This document shows, piece by piece, positions 1 to 5,292 of a DNA stretch of 5,292 nt. Positions within the stretch are counted from its first letter, which is position 1; every line of letters starts with the position of its first letter. The notes beneath the pieces are model-generated. The model saw only the letters and a program-made list of their open reading frames with translations. It made no database searches and had not been told where the DNA came from. A program made the position numbers and the translations under genes. The DNA is from Planctomycetota bacterium (GTDB lineage: Bacteria > Planctomycetota > Planctomycetia > Pirellulales > Pirellulaceae). Location: the NCBI GenBank assembly GCA_024274855.1, contig JAJSAJ010000806.1, positions 1-5,292 on the forward strand. Direction: 5' to 3'.

Positions 1-264
1 CGGCTGAGCAGTCGCCGGTGAAACAATTCAATTTGCCGTCACATCGAGGCGTCATCCTTCTGCGTCCTGGTAAGCTAGCCGGTGACCAAGATAATCGATA
101 GGATTCGATGGGGCGAAAGTCGTTGTATTTGAGTCAAGTTTGTGAATCGAGATTCGAGCCCTTGCCGGCTCCGAAACCCATGAAAATAGTGCCCCGTCAA
201 CTCTTTGTGTATCGTTCCCACAGTCGCCGAACCGCTGGGGCCCGGAGGGCCCAAACAACCCTAG

Positions 265-285
265 CCGGGGTGCGTAAGCCCCCGG
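265..285. repeat. Left inner hairpin of the palindromic element
   Basis: CCGGGG (265-270) pairs with CCCCGG (280-285) around a 9-base loop that contains GTAAG. The arm overlaps the inner end of the long stem (255-268), so the local hairpin and the long-range pairing are alternative folds of the same bases. Confidence 0.6.
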
Positions 286-297
286 AAACCTTGTGTC

Positions 298-310
298 ACC
301 CCTCCGGGGT
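298..310. repeat. Central small hairpin of the palindromic element
   Basis: ACCCC (298-302) pairs with GGGGT (306-310) around a TCC loop. It lies near the centre of symmetry of the 142-bp palindrome. There is no following T-tract, so it is not a typical intrinsic terminator. Confidence 0.5.
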
Positions 311-334
311 TCCCCGAGGTCTCCAATCCGTTCA

Positions 335-354
335 CCGGTGCCTTACGGCACCGG
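335..354. repeat. Right inner hairpin, perfect 8-bp stem with TTAC loop
   Basis: CCGGTGCC (335-342) and GGCACCGG (347-354) form a perfect 8-bp stem with a TTAC loop. Its 3' arm overlaps the long-range stem of the element (351-364), so the two pairings compete. The sequence around it recurs in degenerate form at 416-431. Confidence 0.65.
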
Positions 355-415
355 CTAGGGTTGTGACGGCCCTCCGGGCCTGTGAAGTGCATGGCTCGCT
401 TGTCCTTTTTTCATC

Positions 416-431
416 GCTTTACGGCACTGGC
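416..431. repeat. Degenerate partial copy of the palindrome right arm
   Basis: Bases 416-431 match 340-355, the loop and 3' arm of the right inner hairpin, at 14 of 16 positions. The core TTACGGCAC followed by one variable base and GGC is shared. The copy has lost the matching 5' arm, so it no longer forms the same hairpin. It may be a decayed second repeat unit; a chance match is less likely but possible at this length. Confidence 0.4.
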
Positions 432-527
432 CATAACTGCGAGCCGACACGCGTCGAGCGGTAGAAACGCAGTGGTCCGAACCCCTGCCCGGCGTAGAGT
501 CTTACTGCGTAGGATGCGCCCTCCGTG

Positions 528-540
528 CGGGCTTCGCCCG
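528..540. repeat. Small GC hairpin with TTC loop
   Basis: CGGGC (528-532) pairs with GCCCG (536-540) around TTC. It sits 5 bases before the stronger palindrome at 546-565, and the two may form one repeat unit. The preceding GCCCTCCG (518-525) also occurs in the right outer arm of the large element, at 369-376. Confidence 0.45.
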
Positions 541-545
541 GACTC

Positions 546-565
546 GCAAAAACCAAGGTTTTTGC
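546..565. repeat. Perfect 9-bp palindrome flanked by ACTCG direct repeats
   Basis: GCAAAAACC (546-554) and GGTTTTTGC (557-565) are exact inverted repeats separated by AA. The pentamer ACTCG occurs at 542-546 and again at 566-570, framing the hairpin. No T-tract follows on either strand outside the stem, so a standard intrinsic terminator is unlikely, although the A5/T5 within the stem could slow polymerase in either direction. It could also be a repeat unit or a protein-binding palindrome. Confidence 0.55.
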
Positions 566-654
566 ACTCGCGGTGAATCACATCCGCTTCGAATGCATTA
601 TCATGTAACACGGTGTTCTCGCCATGGAAACCTCCTTTGGCTTGGCGTAAAACG

Positions 655-686
655 AATGTTCTGCAGTTGGAAATAGGGTGAACATT
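655..686. promoter_or_regulatory. Possible operator-like inverted repeat upstream of the propeller gene
   Basis: AATGTTC (655-661) and GAACATT (680-686) are exact 7-bp inverted repeats separated by 18 bases, about 50 bp before the start of the propeller gene. The position suits a regulator-binding site or a leader hairpin. Seven-base arms can arise by chance, and no regulator gene is in the window, so this is weak. Confidence 0.2.
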
Positions 687-698
687 TTGGCAACCCTG

Positions 699-703
699 TA
701 AGG
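699..703 (+). promoter_or_regulatory. Shine-Dalgarno-like TAAGG before alternative TTG start
   Basis: TAAGG at 699-703 complements the 16S anti-Shine-Dalgarno and lies 7 bases before an in-frame TTG at 711. This supports TTG as start of the propeller gene instead of ATG 735, which has only a weak GAAG (724-727) in front. Both starts give a plausible signal peptide. Confidence 0.35.
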
Positions 704-734
704 TTCTAGCTTGTCCGGATTGCGAAGTATTTCG

Positions 735-806
735 ATGATGATTCTAAGGTTCAGGCTAATGTTGCTGGGCACTTTGACGCTGCTACCGGCGGTCCGCTGC
801 TTCGCA
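735..806 (+). other. Sec signal peptide of the propeller protein
   Basis: The first 24 codons from ATG 735 give a short basic start (MMILRFR), a hydrophobic stretch (LMLLGTLTLLPAV) and a small-residue cleavage context, R-C-F-A before G. Cleavage by signal peptidase I after A24 is the best reading. The cysteine at 22 is not in a lipobox because an arginine precedes it. The in-frame TTG start would lengthen only the n-region. Confidence 0.7.
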
Positions 807-3800
807 GGCACGGCCGAGCACGTCCGAACAACTACCAACGCTCGGCGCGGGCTGAGCGTCTGCGTCGGCTGTGCCGACCCGAAAGTGCTGACCGACCTGT
901 GGCAAGATGGCTACGGCCTTGTCGAGGGGGTCGACCGTGACGCGACGGCGGTCGAGCAAGCACAAGACTACCTCCGAAAGAAAGGGGTGTACGGAAAGAT
1001 CACGGCACGGCAACTAAACGACCCCAAGTTGCCGTATATCGACAATCTAGTTAATACGATTGTCGTGCGAAATGCGGATTGCAAGATTCCGAGTAGTGAA
1101 CTGGCCCGCGTACTCGCACCTCGAGGCGTCGTGCTTGTGCCACCAGAGTTTGCTTTTGACATTGCCGGATTCACCGCCCTGCCCTCCGATGACGGCTTTC
1201 GTGCGTTCCGAAAACCGGTTTCGTCAGCCGTCGATGACTGGACACACTATCTTCACAGCCCCGGCAACAATGCCGTGTCCCACGACCGGCAGGTGGACCA
1301 GCCGTACAGAATTCAGTGGACTGGGGCGCCTCGCTGGGCCAGACACCACGATTACCTGGCCGGCACCAGTGCTCTGGTAGCATCTGGCGGACGTATTTTC
1401 TCGATTGAGGACGAAGGGCCGATCTCATCGTTGGACAAACCGTCGCGATGGAAACTGGTTGCCCGCGACGCGTTCAACGGTCTAGTCTTATGGAAACGCG
1501 GGATCAGCTCATGGGAGAGTCGCTTTCGGCCATTCCGGAGTGGGCCTCCACAAATCGGCCGCCGTCTGGTCGCCGTCGGTAATCGCGTTTACGCGACGCT
1601 CGGATACGATCGACCGATAAGCATTCTGGATGCGGCAACCGGCGAGACGATTCGTACTTGCAAAGGAACCGAGGATACTCAGGAGATCATCTGCCAGAAC
1701 AAGGTTCTTTACGTGACGGCAGGCCAAGATAACTCGCGTCGGCGCGAGCAAGCCTATCGACGTGGCAAGCGGGCAACCGTTCAGGGAAACATGCGGATCC
1801 TGGCCGTGGATGCCGAGTCCGGCAAGGTACTTTGGAAACGCGCCGACACAATGACCGCCTGTCTCTTGCCGACAACGCTCTGCGCCGAACAGGGACGCTT
1901 ATTCTTTCAGAACACGTCCGACCTCGTCTGCCTGGATGCCCAGAACGGCAAGACAGTTTGGAAGGCAGACAGACCGTCACGACTGATTCGCAAATCATGG
2001 TCCGCGCCAACGCTAGTCGTTCATGACGGCGTGCTCATGTCCGCCGACAAGGCAGCCAACAGGCAGGCTTCCGAGACGCCCGAGCCGGTCATCTGGAAGA
2101 TAACTTCCGGGCCCGACCACGGTTCTGAGGGAGAAGGCAAACTGATCGCGTACTCGGTATCTGATGGCAAAGAGCTATGGCGTTGCAAGACGGCGATCAG
2201 CTACACAGCGCCCCCCGACATTCTGGTTGCGGCGGGGTTGGTTTGGACAGGAACGGAGGTGGGGCGCAACAAGCCGGACTTCAATGAAGGTCGCGATCTC
2301 CACACGGGTGAAATCAAGCTGCGGCTGAACACCGACGTTGCTTTCGCAGCCGCCCATCACCATCGGTGCTACCGTGACCGGGCGACCGACCGGTGCATCA
2401 TCCTTGGAAGAACGGGTATTGAGTTCATTCCGTTCGACGCTTCCGGGCAAGTTCGCCATTGCTGGGTCCGGGGTGAGTGCCAGTACGGCGTAATGCCGGC
2501 CAACGGCCTGCTCTACCTGCCGCCCCACAGTTGCGCATGCTATATCCAGAGCAAGCTGGATGGTTTCTGGGCCCTGGCGCCGAAACGGTCCACCCCTTAC
2601 AACATGGACGTGGCGAACCGACTGATTAAGGGCGTCGCTTATGGAACGATCACCCCGTCCGATGCGGACACACAGCAGGGGCAATGGCCCACCTATCGGC
2701 ATGACGCGAGCCGCGGTTCGATGACTCCCGTTGCCATGAATCCTCGGCAAGGCCTGGCATGGACGACCCCGATTGGTGGCGATCTTACCAGCCTGGTCAG
2801 TGCCGACGGCACAACGCTTGTCGCATCCACGCAGACGCACACCGTCCACGCCTTGGACTCGGCAACAGGTGCGGAGAAATGGCGTTTCACCGCCGGCGGC
2901 AGAATCGACTCGCCACCAACAATCTGCGGGAATGGGGCCATTTTCGGATGTGCCGACGGATACGTCTACTGTTTGCGTCTGAGTGACGGTGGTTTGGCCT
3001 GGAAGTTCCTGGCGGCCAACCGTGATCTGCGAACCGTCTCGTATGGCCAGCTGGAATCGGTCTGGCCGGTTACCGGCAGCGTGCTGTTGCGCAACGGCCG
3101 TGTCTACTGCACGGCCGGCAGATCGTCCTTTCTCGATGGCGGTATGTCAATGATCCAACTCGACCCCGCTACCGGAAAACAACTGGCCAAAAAAGTGTTC
3201 TACACGCGCGATCCGAACACGGGTGGCGAACTGGAGCAGACAATGGCCGACACGGAGCTTCCGGGAACCCTGCCCGATGTACTCGCCAGTGATGGCAAGT
3301 GGATCTACCTGCGGGACCAGCGGATGGACGCCGATGGGAGCGTGCAGAAACCGGACGTCCCCCATATCTACAGCTCGGTTGGGCTATTGAACGGCCAGTG
3401 GTGGTACCGCACGTACTGGCAGTGGGGAGCTCGCACATGGGGCCGCTATTCCGGCTGGCACGTCGTCGACGATTTTCGCCCAACCGGCCGGATCATGGCA
3501 ACGGATGCCGAAACGGTTTTCGCCTACGGCCGAAAAAAAGTGGGGCCGAAAGATCACAACATGAGCGGCTCGCACCTGTTCCGCGCTGCGAAGAAAGTGG
3601 TGCCAATACCTCGAAAAACGCGAAAAATCACGCAAAACAACAATGTCGCACTGCGCCAACAGCAAAAGGCCTCTCGAGTCCGCTACCTCTGGAAGACTGA
3701 ACCGAAGATCATGGTCCGAGCCATGGTTCTTTCGAAAAACGTTCTGTTCATTGCCGGGCCGATGGCCAATGCAACGGAAGATCCGTTGTTTGATGACGTC

Positions 3801-3974
3801 CGTTGTCCTGCCGCACTGCTGGCCGTGGATACCGAGACGGGTGACGAAATGTTCCACTGCGCGTTGCCGGCTCAGCCGGTCTTTGATGGCATGATCGCTG
3901 CGGGCGGGAACCTCTTTCTGGCCCTGGTCGACGGCACCGTACGCTCCTTCAACCCCGATACACTCCTTCGGTGA
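735..3974 (+). CDS. Exported PQQ-like double beta-propeller protein with methyltransferase-like N-terminal domain
   Basis: No catalytic role can be assigned; the family is usually annotated as PQQ-binding-like or BamB-like beta-propeller repeat protein. Numbering is from ATG 735 (1079 residues); TTG 711 would add 8. Residues 1-24 form a Sec signal peptide: MMILRFR, a leucine-rich core, then CFA before G25. There is no lipobox, so it is probably periplasmic or secreted. Residues about 39-137 resemble a Rossmann-type SAM methyltransferase: degenerate motif I GCADPK (45-50), acidic D67, and PYIDNLVNTIVV (100-111). A conserved linker (DDWTHYLH, NNAVSHD, 167-184) leads to propeller 1 (about 188-617). 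Its blade motifs, of the LDAxTGxxxW type, are at 243-254, 298-303, 357-367, 400-409 and 474-482. A cysteine-rich PPHSCACYIQSKLDGF segment (596-611) precedes propeller 2 (649-1079), with blades at 707-716, 749-756, 809-814 and 1031-1036. A basic, glutamine-rich insert lies near 951-979. The frame is intact, and the next gene follows after 7 nt, suggesting co-transcription. Confidence 0.9.
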   Translation: MMILRFRLMLLGTLTLLPAVRCFAGTAEHVRTTTNARRGLSVCVGCADPKVLTDLWQDGYGLVEGVDRDATAVEQAQDYLRKKGVYGKITARQLNDPKLPYIDNLVNTIVVRNADCKIPSSELARVLAPRGVVLVPPEFAFDIAGFTALPSDDGFRAFRKPVSSAVDDWTHYLHSPGNNAVSHDRQVDQPYRIQWTGAPRWARHHDYLAGTSALVASGGRIFSIEDEGPISSLDKPSRWKLVARDAFNGLVLWKRGISSWESRFRPFRSGPPQIGRRLVAVGNRVYATLGYDRPISILDAATGETIRTCKGTEDTQEIICQNKVLYVTAGQDNSRRREQAYRRGKRATVQGNMRILAVDAESGKVLWKRADTMTACLLPTTLCAEQGRLFFQNTSDLVCLDAQNGKTVWKADRPSRLIRKSWSAPTLVVHDGVLMSADKAANRQASETPEPVIWKITSGPDHGSEGEGKLIAYSVSDGKELWRCKTAISYTAPPDILVAAGLVWTGTEVGRNKPDFNEGRDLHTGEIKLRLNTDVAFAAAHHHRCYRDRATDRCIILGRTGIEFIPFDASGQVRHCWVRGECQYGVMPANGLLYLPPHSCACYIQSKLDGFWALAPKRSTPYNMDVANRLIKGVAYGTITPSDADTQQGQWPTYRHDASRGSMTPVAMNPRQGLAWTTPIGGDLTSLVSADGTTLVASTQTHTVHALDSATGAEKWRFTAGGRIDSPPTICGNGAIFGCADGYVYCLRLSDGGLAWKFLAANRDLRTVSYGQLESVWPVTGSVLLRNGRVYCTAGRSSFLDGGMSMIQLDPATGKQLAKKVFYTRDPNTGGELEQTMADTELPGTLPDVLASDGKWIYLRDQRMDADGSVQKPDVPHIYSSVGLLNGQWWYRTYWQWGARTWGRYSGWHVVDDFRPTGRIMATDAETVFAYGRKKVGPKDHNMSGSHLFRAAKKVVPIPRKTRKITQNNNVALRQQQKASRVRYLWKTEPKIMVRAMVLSKNVLFIAGPMANATEDPLFDDVRCPAALLAVDTETGDEMFHCALPAQPVFDGMIAAGGNLFLALVDGTVRSFNPDTLLR

Positions 3975-3981
3975 ACAATCA

Positions 3982-4812
3982 ATGAACAGGCACCTTTTCC
4001 AAATTGGTTTGTTCACGCTGATCGCGGTGCCGATCGTTTGTCTGGGTGACGAGCCTGACAAGCTATCGTTCACGAATTCGCTGAACATGCATATGGTCCG
4101 TATTCAGCCTGGCAGCTTCAACATGGGCAGTCGCCATGGAGGTGATTTCGACGAACAGCCAGTACACCGAGTAATAATCACGCAACCGTTTGCAATGTCC
4201 GCGACCGAAGTAACCAATCAGCAGTACGAGCAATTCGACAAGGGCCACCGCGCATTGCGTGGGAAACTGGGATTCTCGAAAGGTGATGACGAAGCTGCCG
4301 TGTTCATCGATTGGCACCAGGCAGTCGCATTTTGCACGTGGTTGAGCAAGAGAGAGGGCAAGACGTATCGCTTGCCGACCGAAGCCGAGTGGGAATTTGC
4401 CTGCCGCGCGGGAACCACAACTAGTTATTGGACCGGAGACAGCCTGCCCAAGGCATTCCAGAAGAACGTGTGTAACAGCTGGTTCCCGGCACCGGGACGA
4501 AGCTCGTCTGCCGAGGTGGTTTCCTTGACCGTTGCCGGGACCCCACCGAACTCGTGGGGCCTTTACGACATGCACGGCAATGTCGAAGAATGGTGTACCG
4601 ACTGGTATGGTCCATACGTGGCCACGCTGCAAACTGATCCGGTCGGCCGCGCCGCGGGTGACTTTCGTGTGACACGCGGTGGAAGCCACTCAACACTGCT
4701 GGCTTATCTTCGATCAGCCAATCGGAGCGGCATGCTGCCGGATGACAAGACTTGGCTGGCCGGTTTTTGGCCTTTGGACGGGGCAATAACATCAACGATC
4801 ACATGCCCATGA
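3982..4812 (+). CDS. Exported FGE/SUMF1-like domain protein, 5' part of a broken FGE-sialidase fusion
   Basis: The 276-residue product has a signal peptide (about 1-22, MNRHLFQIGL then a hydrophobic core). An FGE-sulfatase-type domain of the C-type-lectin-related fold spans about 30-262. Hallmarks in order: PGSFNMGS (43-50), DEQPVHRVIITQPFAMSATEVTNQQYEQF (57-85, split here as DEQPVHRV and ATEVTNQQYEQF), WHQAVAFCTWL (111-121), YRLPTEAEWEFACRAGT (129-145), NSWGLYDMHGNVEEW (190-204) and RVTRGGS (229-235). In true FGE two copper-binding cysteines follow RGGS; here the stretch HSTLLAYLRSANR has none, so sulfatase activation by the known mechanism is unlikely and a binding or structural role is as plausible. 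Family similarity stops at LAGF (259-262); the last 14 residues come from reading the sialidase part out of frame. Start ATG 3982 lies 7 nt after the upstream stop with no clear Shine-Dalgarno, which fits translational coupling. Confidence 0.85.
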   Translation: MNRHLFQIGLFTLIAVPIVCLGDEPDKLSFTNSLNMHMVRIQPGSFNMGSRHGGDFDEQPVHRVIITQPFAMSATEVTNQQYEQFDKGHRALRGKLGFSKGDDEAAVFIDWHQAVAFCTWLSKREGKTYRLPTEAEWEFACRAGTTTSYWTGDSLPKAFQKNVCNSWFPAPGRSSSAEVVSLTVAGTPPNSWGLYDMHGNVEEWCTDWYGPYVATLQTDPVGRAAGDFRVTRGGSHSTLLAYLRSANRSGMLPDDKTWLAGFWPLDGAITSTITCP

Positions 4813-5279
4813 GCGTCTCGTCCGATTTTGGTCGCACCTGGATCTATTCCGCCAGTCCATTTCCACCGATCGGCGGCAACCAGCGTTTGATATTCATGCG
4901 ATTGCGTGAAGGTCCGCTACTTTTCGTCTCCTTCACCCACGATTACTTCAAGTACCGACGCGCGCCTGAAACGGCACCGCCCATATTTGTTCAAGACGCC
5001 TCTGATAAGAAACGCCGTATCTTCGGCATGTTCGTCGCACTTTCATTCGATGACGGAAAGACGTGGTCGATAAAAAAACCGGTTACACCAGGCGAGCCCG
5101 CTCGCCGGTTGACCAACGTTCCGTTGACAGGCAGCTTCCTATTGGACGCAACACACGCGGCACCTCGCGGCTATCTTTCCGGATGCCAAACGCCCAACGG
5201 TGTTATCCACATCATTTCCTCTGGTTTGCATTACGCACTGAACATCGCTTGGATCAAGACCCCGATCGCCTCGCAATAA
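4752..5279 (+). pseudogene. C-terminal fragment of a BNR/Asp-box sialidase-like domain, out of frame with the FGE part
   Basis: This is the second half of a sialidase-fold (six-bladed propeller) domain, in the -1 frame relative to the FGE gene. Homology begins at about 4758 with GRFLAFGRGNNIND. Two Asp-boxes (S-x-D-x-G-x-T-W) are visible: SSDFGRTW at 4818-4841 and SFDDGKTW at 5043-5066. Further family-like segments are SASPFPPIGGNQR, PRGYLSGCQTPNGVIHIISS and the end LHYALNIAWIKTP, followed by stop TAA (5277-5279). At about 175 residues it is roughly half a sialidase domain, with no signal peptide and no natural start. Candidate re-initiation codons are ATG 4803 and ATG 4809; the latter overlaps the FGE stop as ATGA, but neither has a Shine-Dalgarno at normal spacing. 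The first blades, which would carry much of the active site, are missing. I read it as the remnant of an FGE-sialidase fusion after an internal deletion. Sialidase activity is not implied; many such proteins have other or unknown glycan substrates. Confidence 0.75.
4758..4767 (+). other. Deletion junction with 10-bp microhomology
   Basis: GGCCGGTTTT is the only stretch compatible with both flanking homologies. In the FGE frame it belongs to LAGF, the usual end of the FGE domain; in the sialidase frame it encodes GRF of GRFLAFGRG. Such an overlap is what remains when a segment between two short direct repeats is lost. The parental sequences are not available, so the repeat length is inferred from where each protein similarity ends. 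The following T (4768) extends the run to five T. Confidence 0.5.
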
Positions 5280-5282
5280 GGA
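5277..5282 (+). promoter_or_regulatory. Possible Shine-Dalgarno for a gene beyond the right edge
   Basis: TAAGGA overlaps the stop codon of the sialidase fragment. The window ends 10 bases later, so a start codon at or just past the edge would be at normal spacing. This suggests, weakly, that the operon continues downstream. There is no hairpin or T-tract terminator after the stop. Confidence 0.25.
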
Positions 5283-5292
5283 AACAACGAGA

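Larger units (their letters stand above)
239..380. repeat. 142-bp imperfect palindrome, REP/MITE-like element
   Basis: The outer arms are exact inverted repeats: GGCCCGGAGGGCC at 239-251 pairs with GGCCCTCCGGGCC at 368-380. After 3 unpaired bases on each side, ACAACCCTAGCCGG at 255-268 pairs with CCGGCTAGGGTTGT at 351-364, so 27 of 30 terminal positions pair. Inside lie smaller hairpins at 265-285, 298-310 and 335-354. The loops of the two lateral hairpins contain GTAAG and CTTAC, complementary to each other, so pairing of the two halves continues inwards with bulges. This nested symmetry, high GC and lack of coding potential fit a repetitive extragenic palindrome or a small non-autonomous element. 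No transposase is in the window. I recall similar CCCTAGCC/GGCTAGGG palindromes in planctomycete intergenic regions, but this was not checked. The inverted repeats are certain; the element class is inference. Confidence 0.7.
1..710. other. Intergenic region rich in palindromes, no supported gene
   Basis: I see no credible protein here. The open frames on both strands give arginine-, proline- and serine-rich translations that run straight through the GC-rich hairpins and resemble no family. A short frame open from the left edge (3-98, stop TAG 99-101) could be the last 32 residues of an upstream gene, but I do not recognise it. The region holds a large palindromic repeat (239-380), a partial copy of its right arm (416-431), two small hairpins (528-540 and 546-565) and, nearest the gene, an AT-richer stretch (about 640-710) where the promoter of the downstream operon would be expected. 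I could not identify convincing -35/-10 boxes. Confidence 0.6.

Noticed and set aside
3..101. Frame open from the left edge ending at TAG 99-101, possibly the tail of an upstream gene
   Set aside because: Only 32 codons are visible and they match no family I know. An open stretch of this length occurs readily by chance, so I do not annotate it.
108..464. 118-codon open frame on the + strand in the upstream region
   Set aside because: It runs through the palindromic repeat, is rich in Arg, Pro and Ser, has no family resemblance and no ribosome binding site. GC-rich palindromes commonly give such frames.
546..565. Intrinsic transcription terminator at the A5/T5 palindrome
   Set aside because: The T-run lies inside the stem, not after it, and only two G-C pairs close the loop, so it lacks the usual terminator layout.
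239..570. CRISPR array
   Set aside because: The repeats are inverted and nested, not regularly spaced direct repeats, and there are no spacers of constant length or cas genes.
382..576. 64-codon open frame on the + strand
   Set aside because: It overlaps the repeat remnants and hairpins, and its arginine-rich translation matches nothing recognisable.
680..720. Sigma-70 promoter with TTGGCA (687-692) as a -35 box
   Set aside because: No acceptable -10 hexamer appears 16-18 bases downstream, and the position would overlap the start codon.
2175..2849. 224-codon open frame on the - strand inside the propeller gene
   Set aside because: It is antisense to a long gene with clear domain motifs; in high-GC coding DNA such mirror frames are common. 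The translation is not family-like.
3384..4088. 234-codon open frame on the - strand
   Set aside because: It spans the end of the propeller gene and the start of the FGE-like gene in antisense. It has no recognisable domain and conflicts with two well-supported genes.
4063..4689. 208-codon open frame on the - strand
   Set aside because: It is antisense to the FGE-like domain, whose motifs on the + strand are unambiguous.

Overview
The window looks like part of a chromosome from the phylum Planctomycetota, or a close PVC-group relative. I base this on protein style: a very long secreted PQQ-like propeller protein with a methyltransferase-like N-terminus, followed by a secreted formylglycine-generating-enzyme (FGE/SUMF1)-type domain joined to a sialidase-type tail. 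Both architectures are ones I recall from planctomycete proteomes. No rRNA, tRNA or other taxonomic marker is present, so the placement is an inference.

Layout, all genes on the + strand. (1) About 1-734 is non-coding as far as I can tell. Its core (239-380) is a 142-bp imperfect palindrome made of nested GC-rich hairpins, like a REP/MITE-type intergenic repeat. A degenerate partial copy of one arm lies at 416-431, and two further hairpins lie at 528-540 and 546-565. (2) 735-3974 (or from TTG 711) encodes an exported protein of about 1080 residues: signal peptide, degenerate SAM-methyltransferase-like domain, then two PQQ/BamB-like beta-propellers. (3) 3982-4812 begins 7 nt downstream and encodes an exported FGE-like domain protein. 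(4) 4752-5279 is the C-terminal half of a BNR/Asp-box sialidase-like domain in a different frame, overlapping the end of gene 3. A possible ribosome binding site for a further gene sits at the right edge.

The main oddity is the junction of (3) and (4). The FGE domain is intact up to its usual last strand, then runs directly into the middle of a sialidase-like domain in the -1 frame. The two homologies overlap on a 10-bp stretch (4758-4767). The simplest reading is that an FGE-sialidase fusion gene lost its middle through a deletion between short direct repeats, leaving it out of frame. An assembly collapse would look the same.

Functionally, the two genes probably form one transcription unit for extracytoplasmic proteins. 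A role in binding or processing glycans is suggested only by the sialidase-like tail. The FGE-like domain lacks the catalytic cysteines of true FGE, and the methyltransferase-like domain lies behind a signal peptide, so neither should be assumed to be an active enzyme of its named family. I found no convincing new defence, CRISPR or mobile system here.
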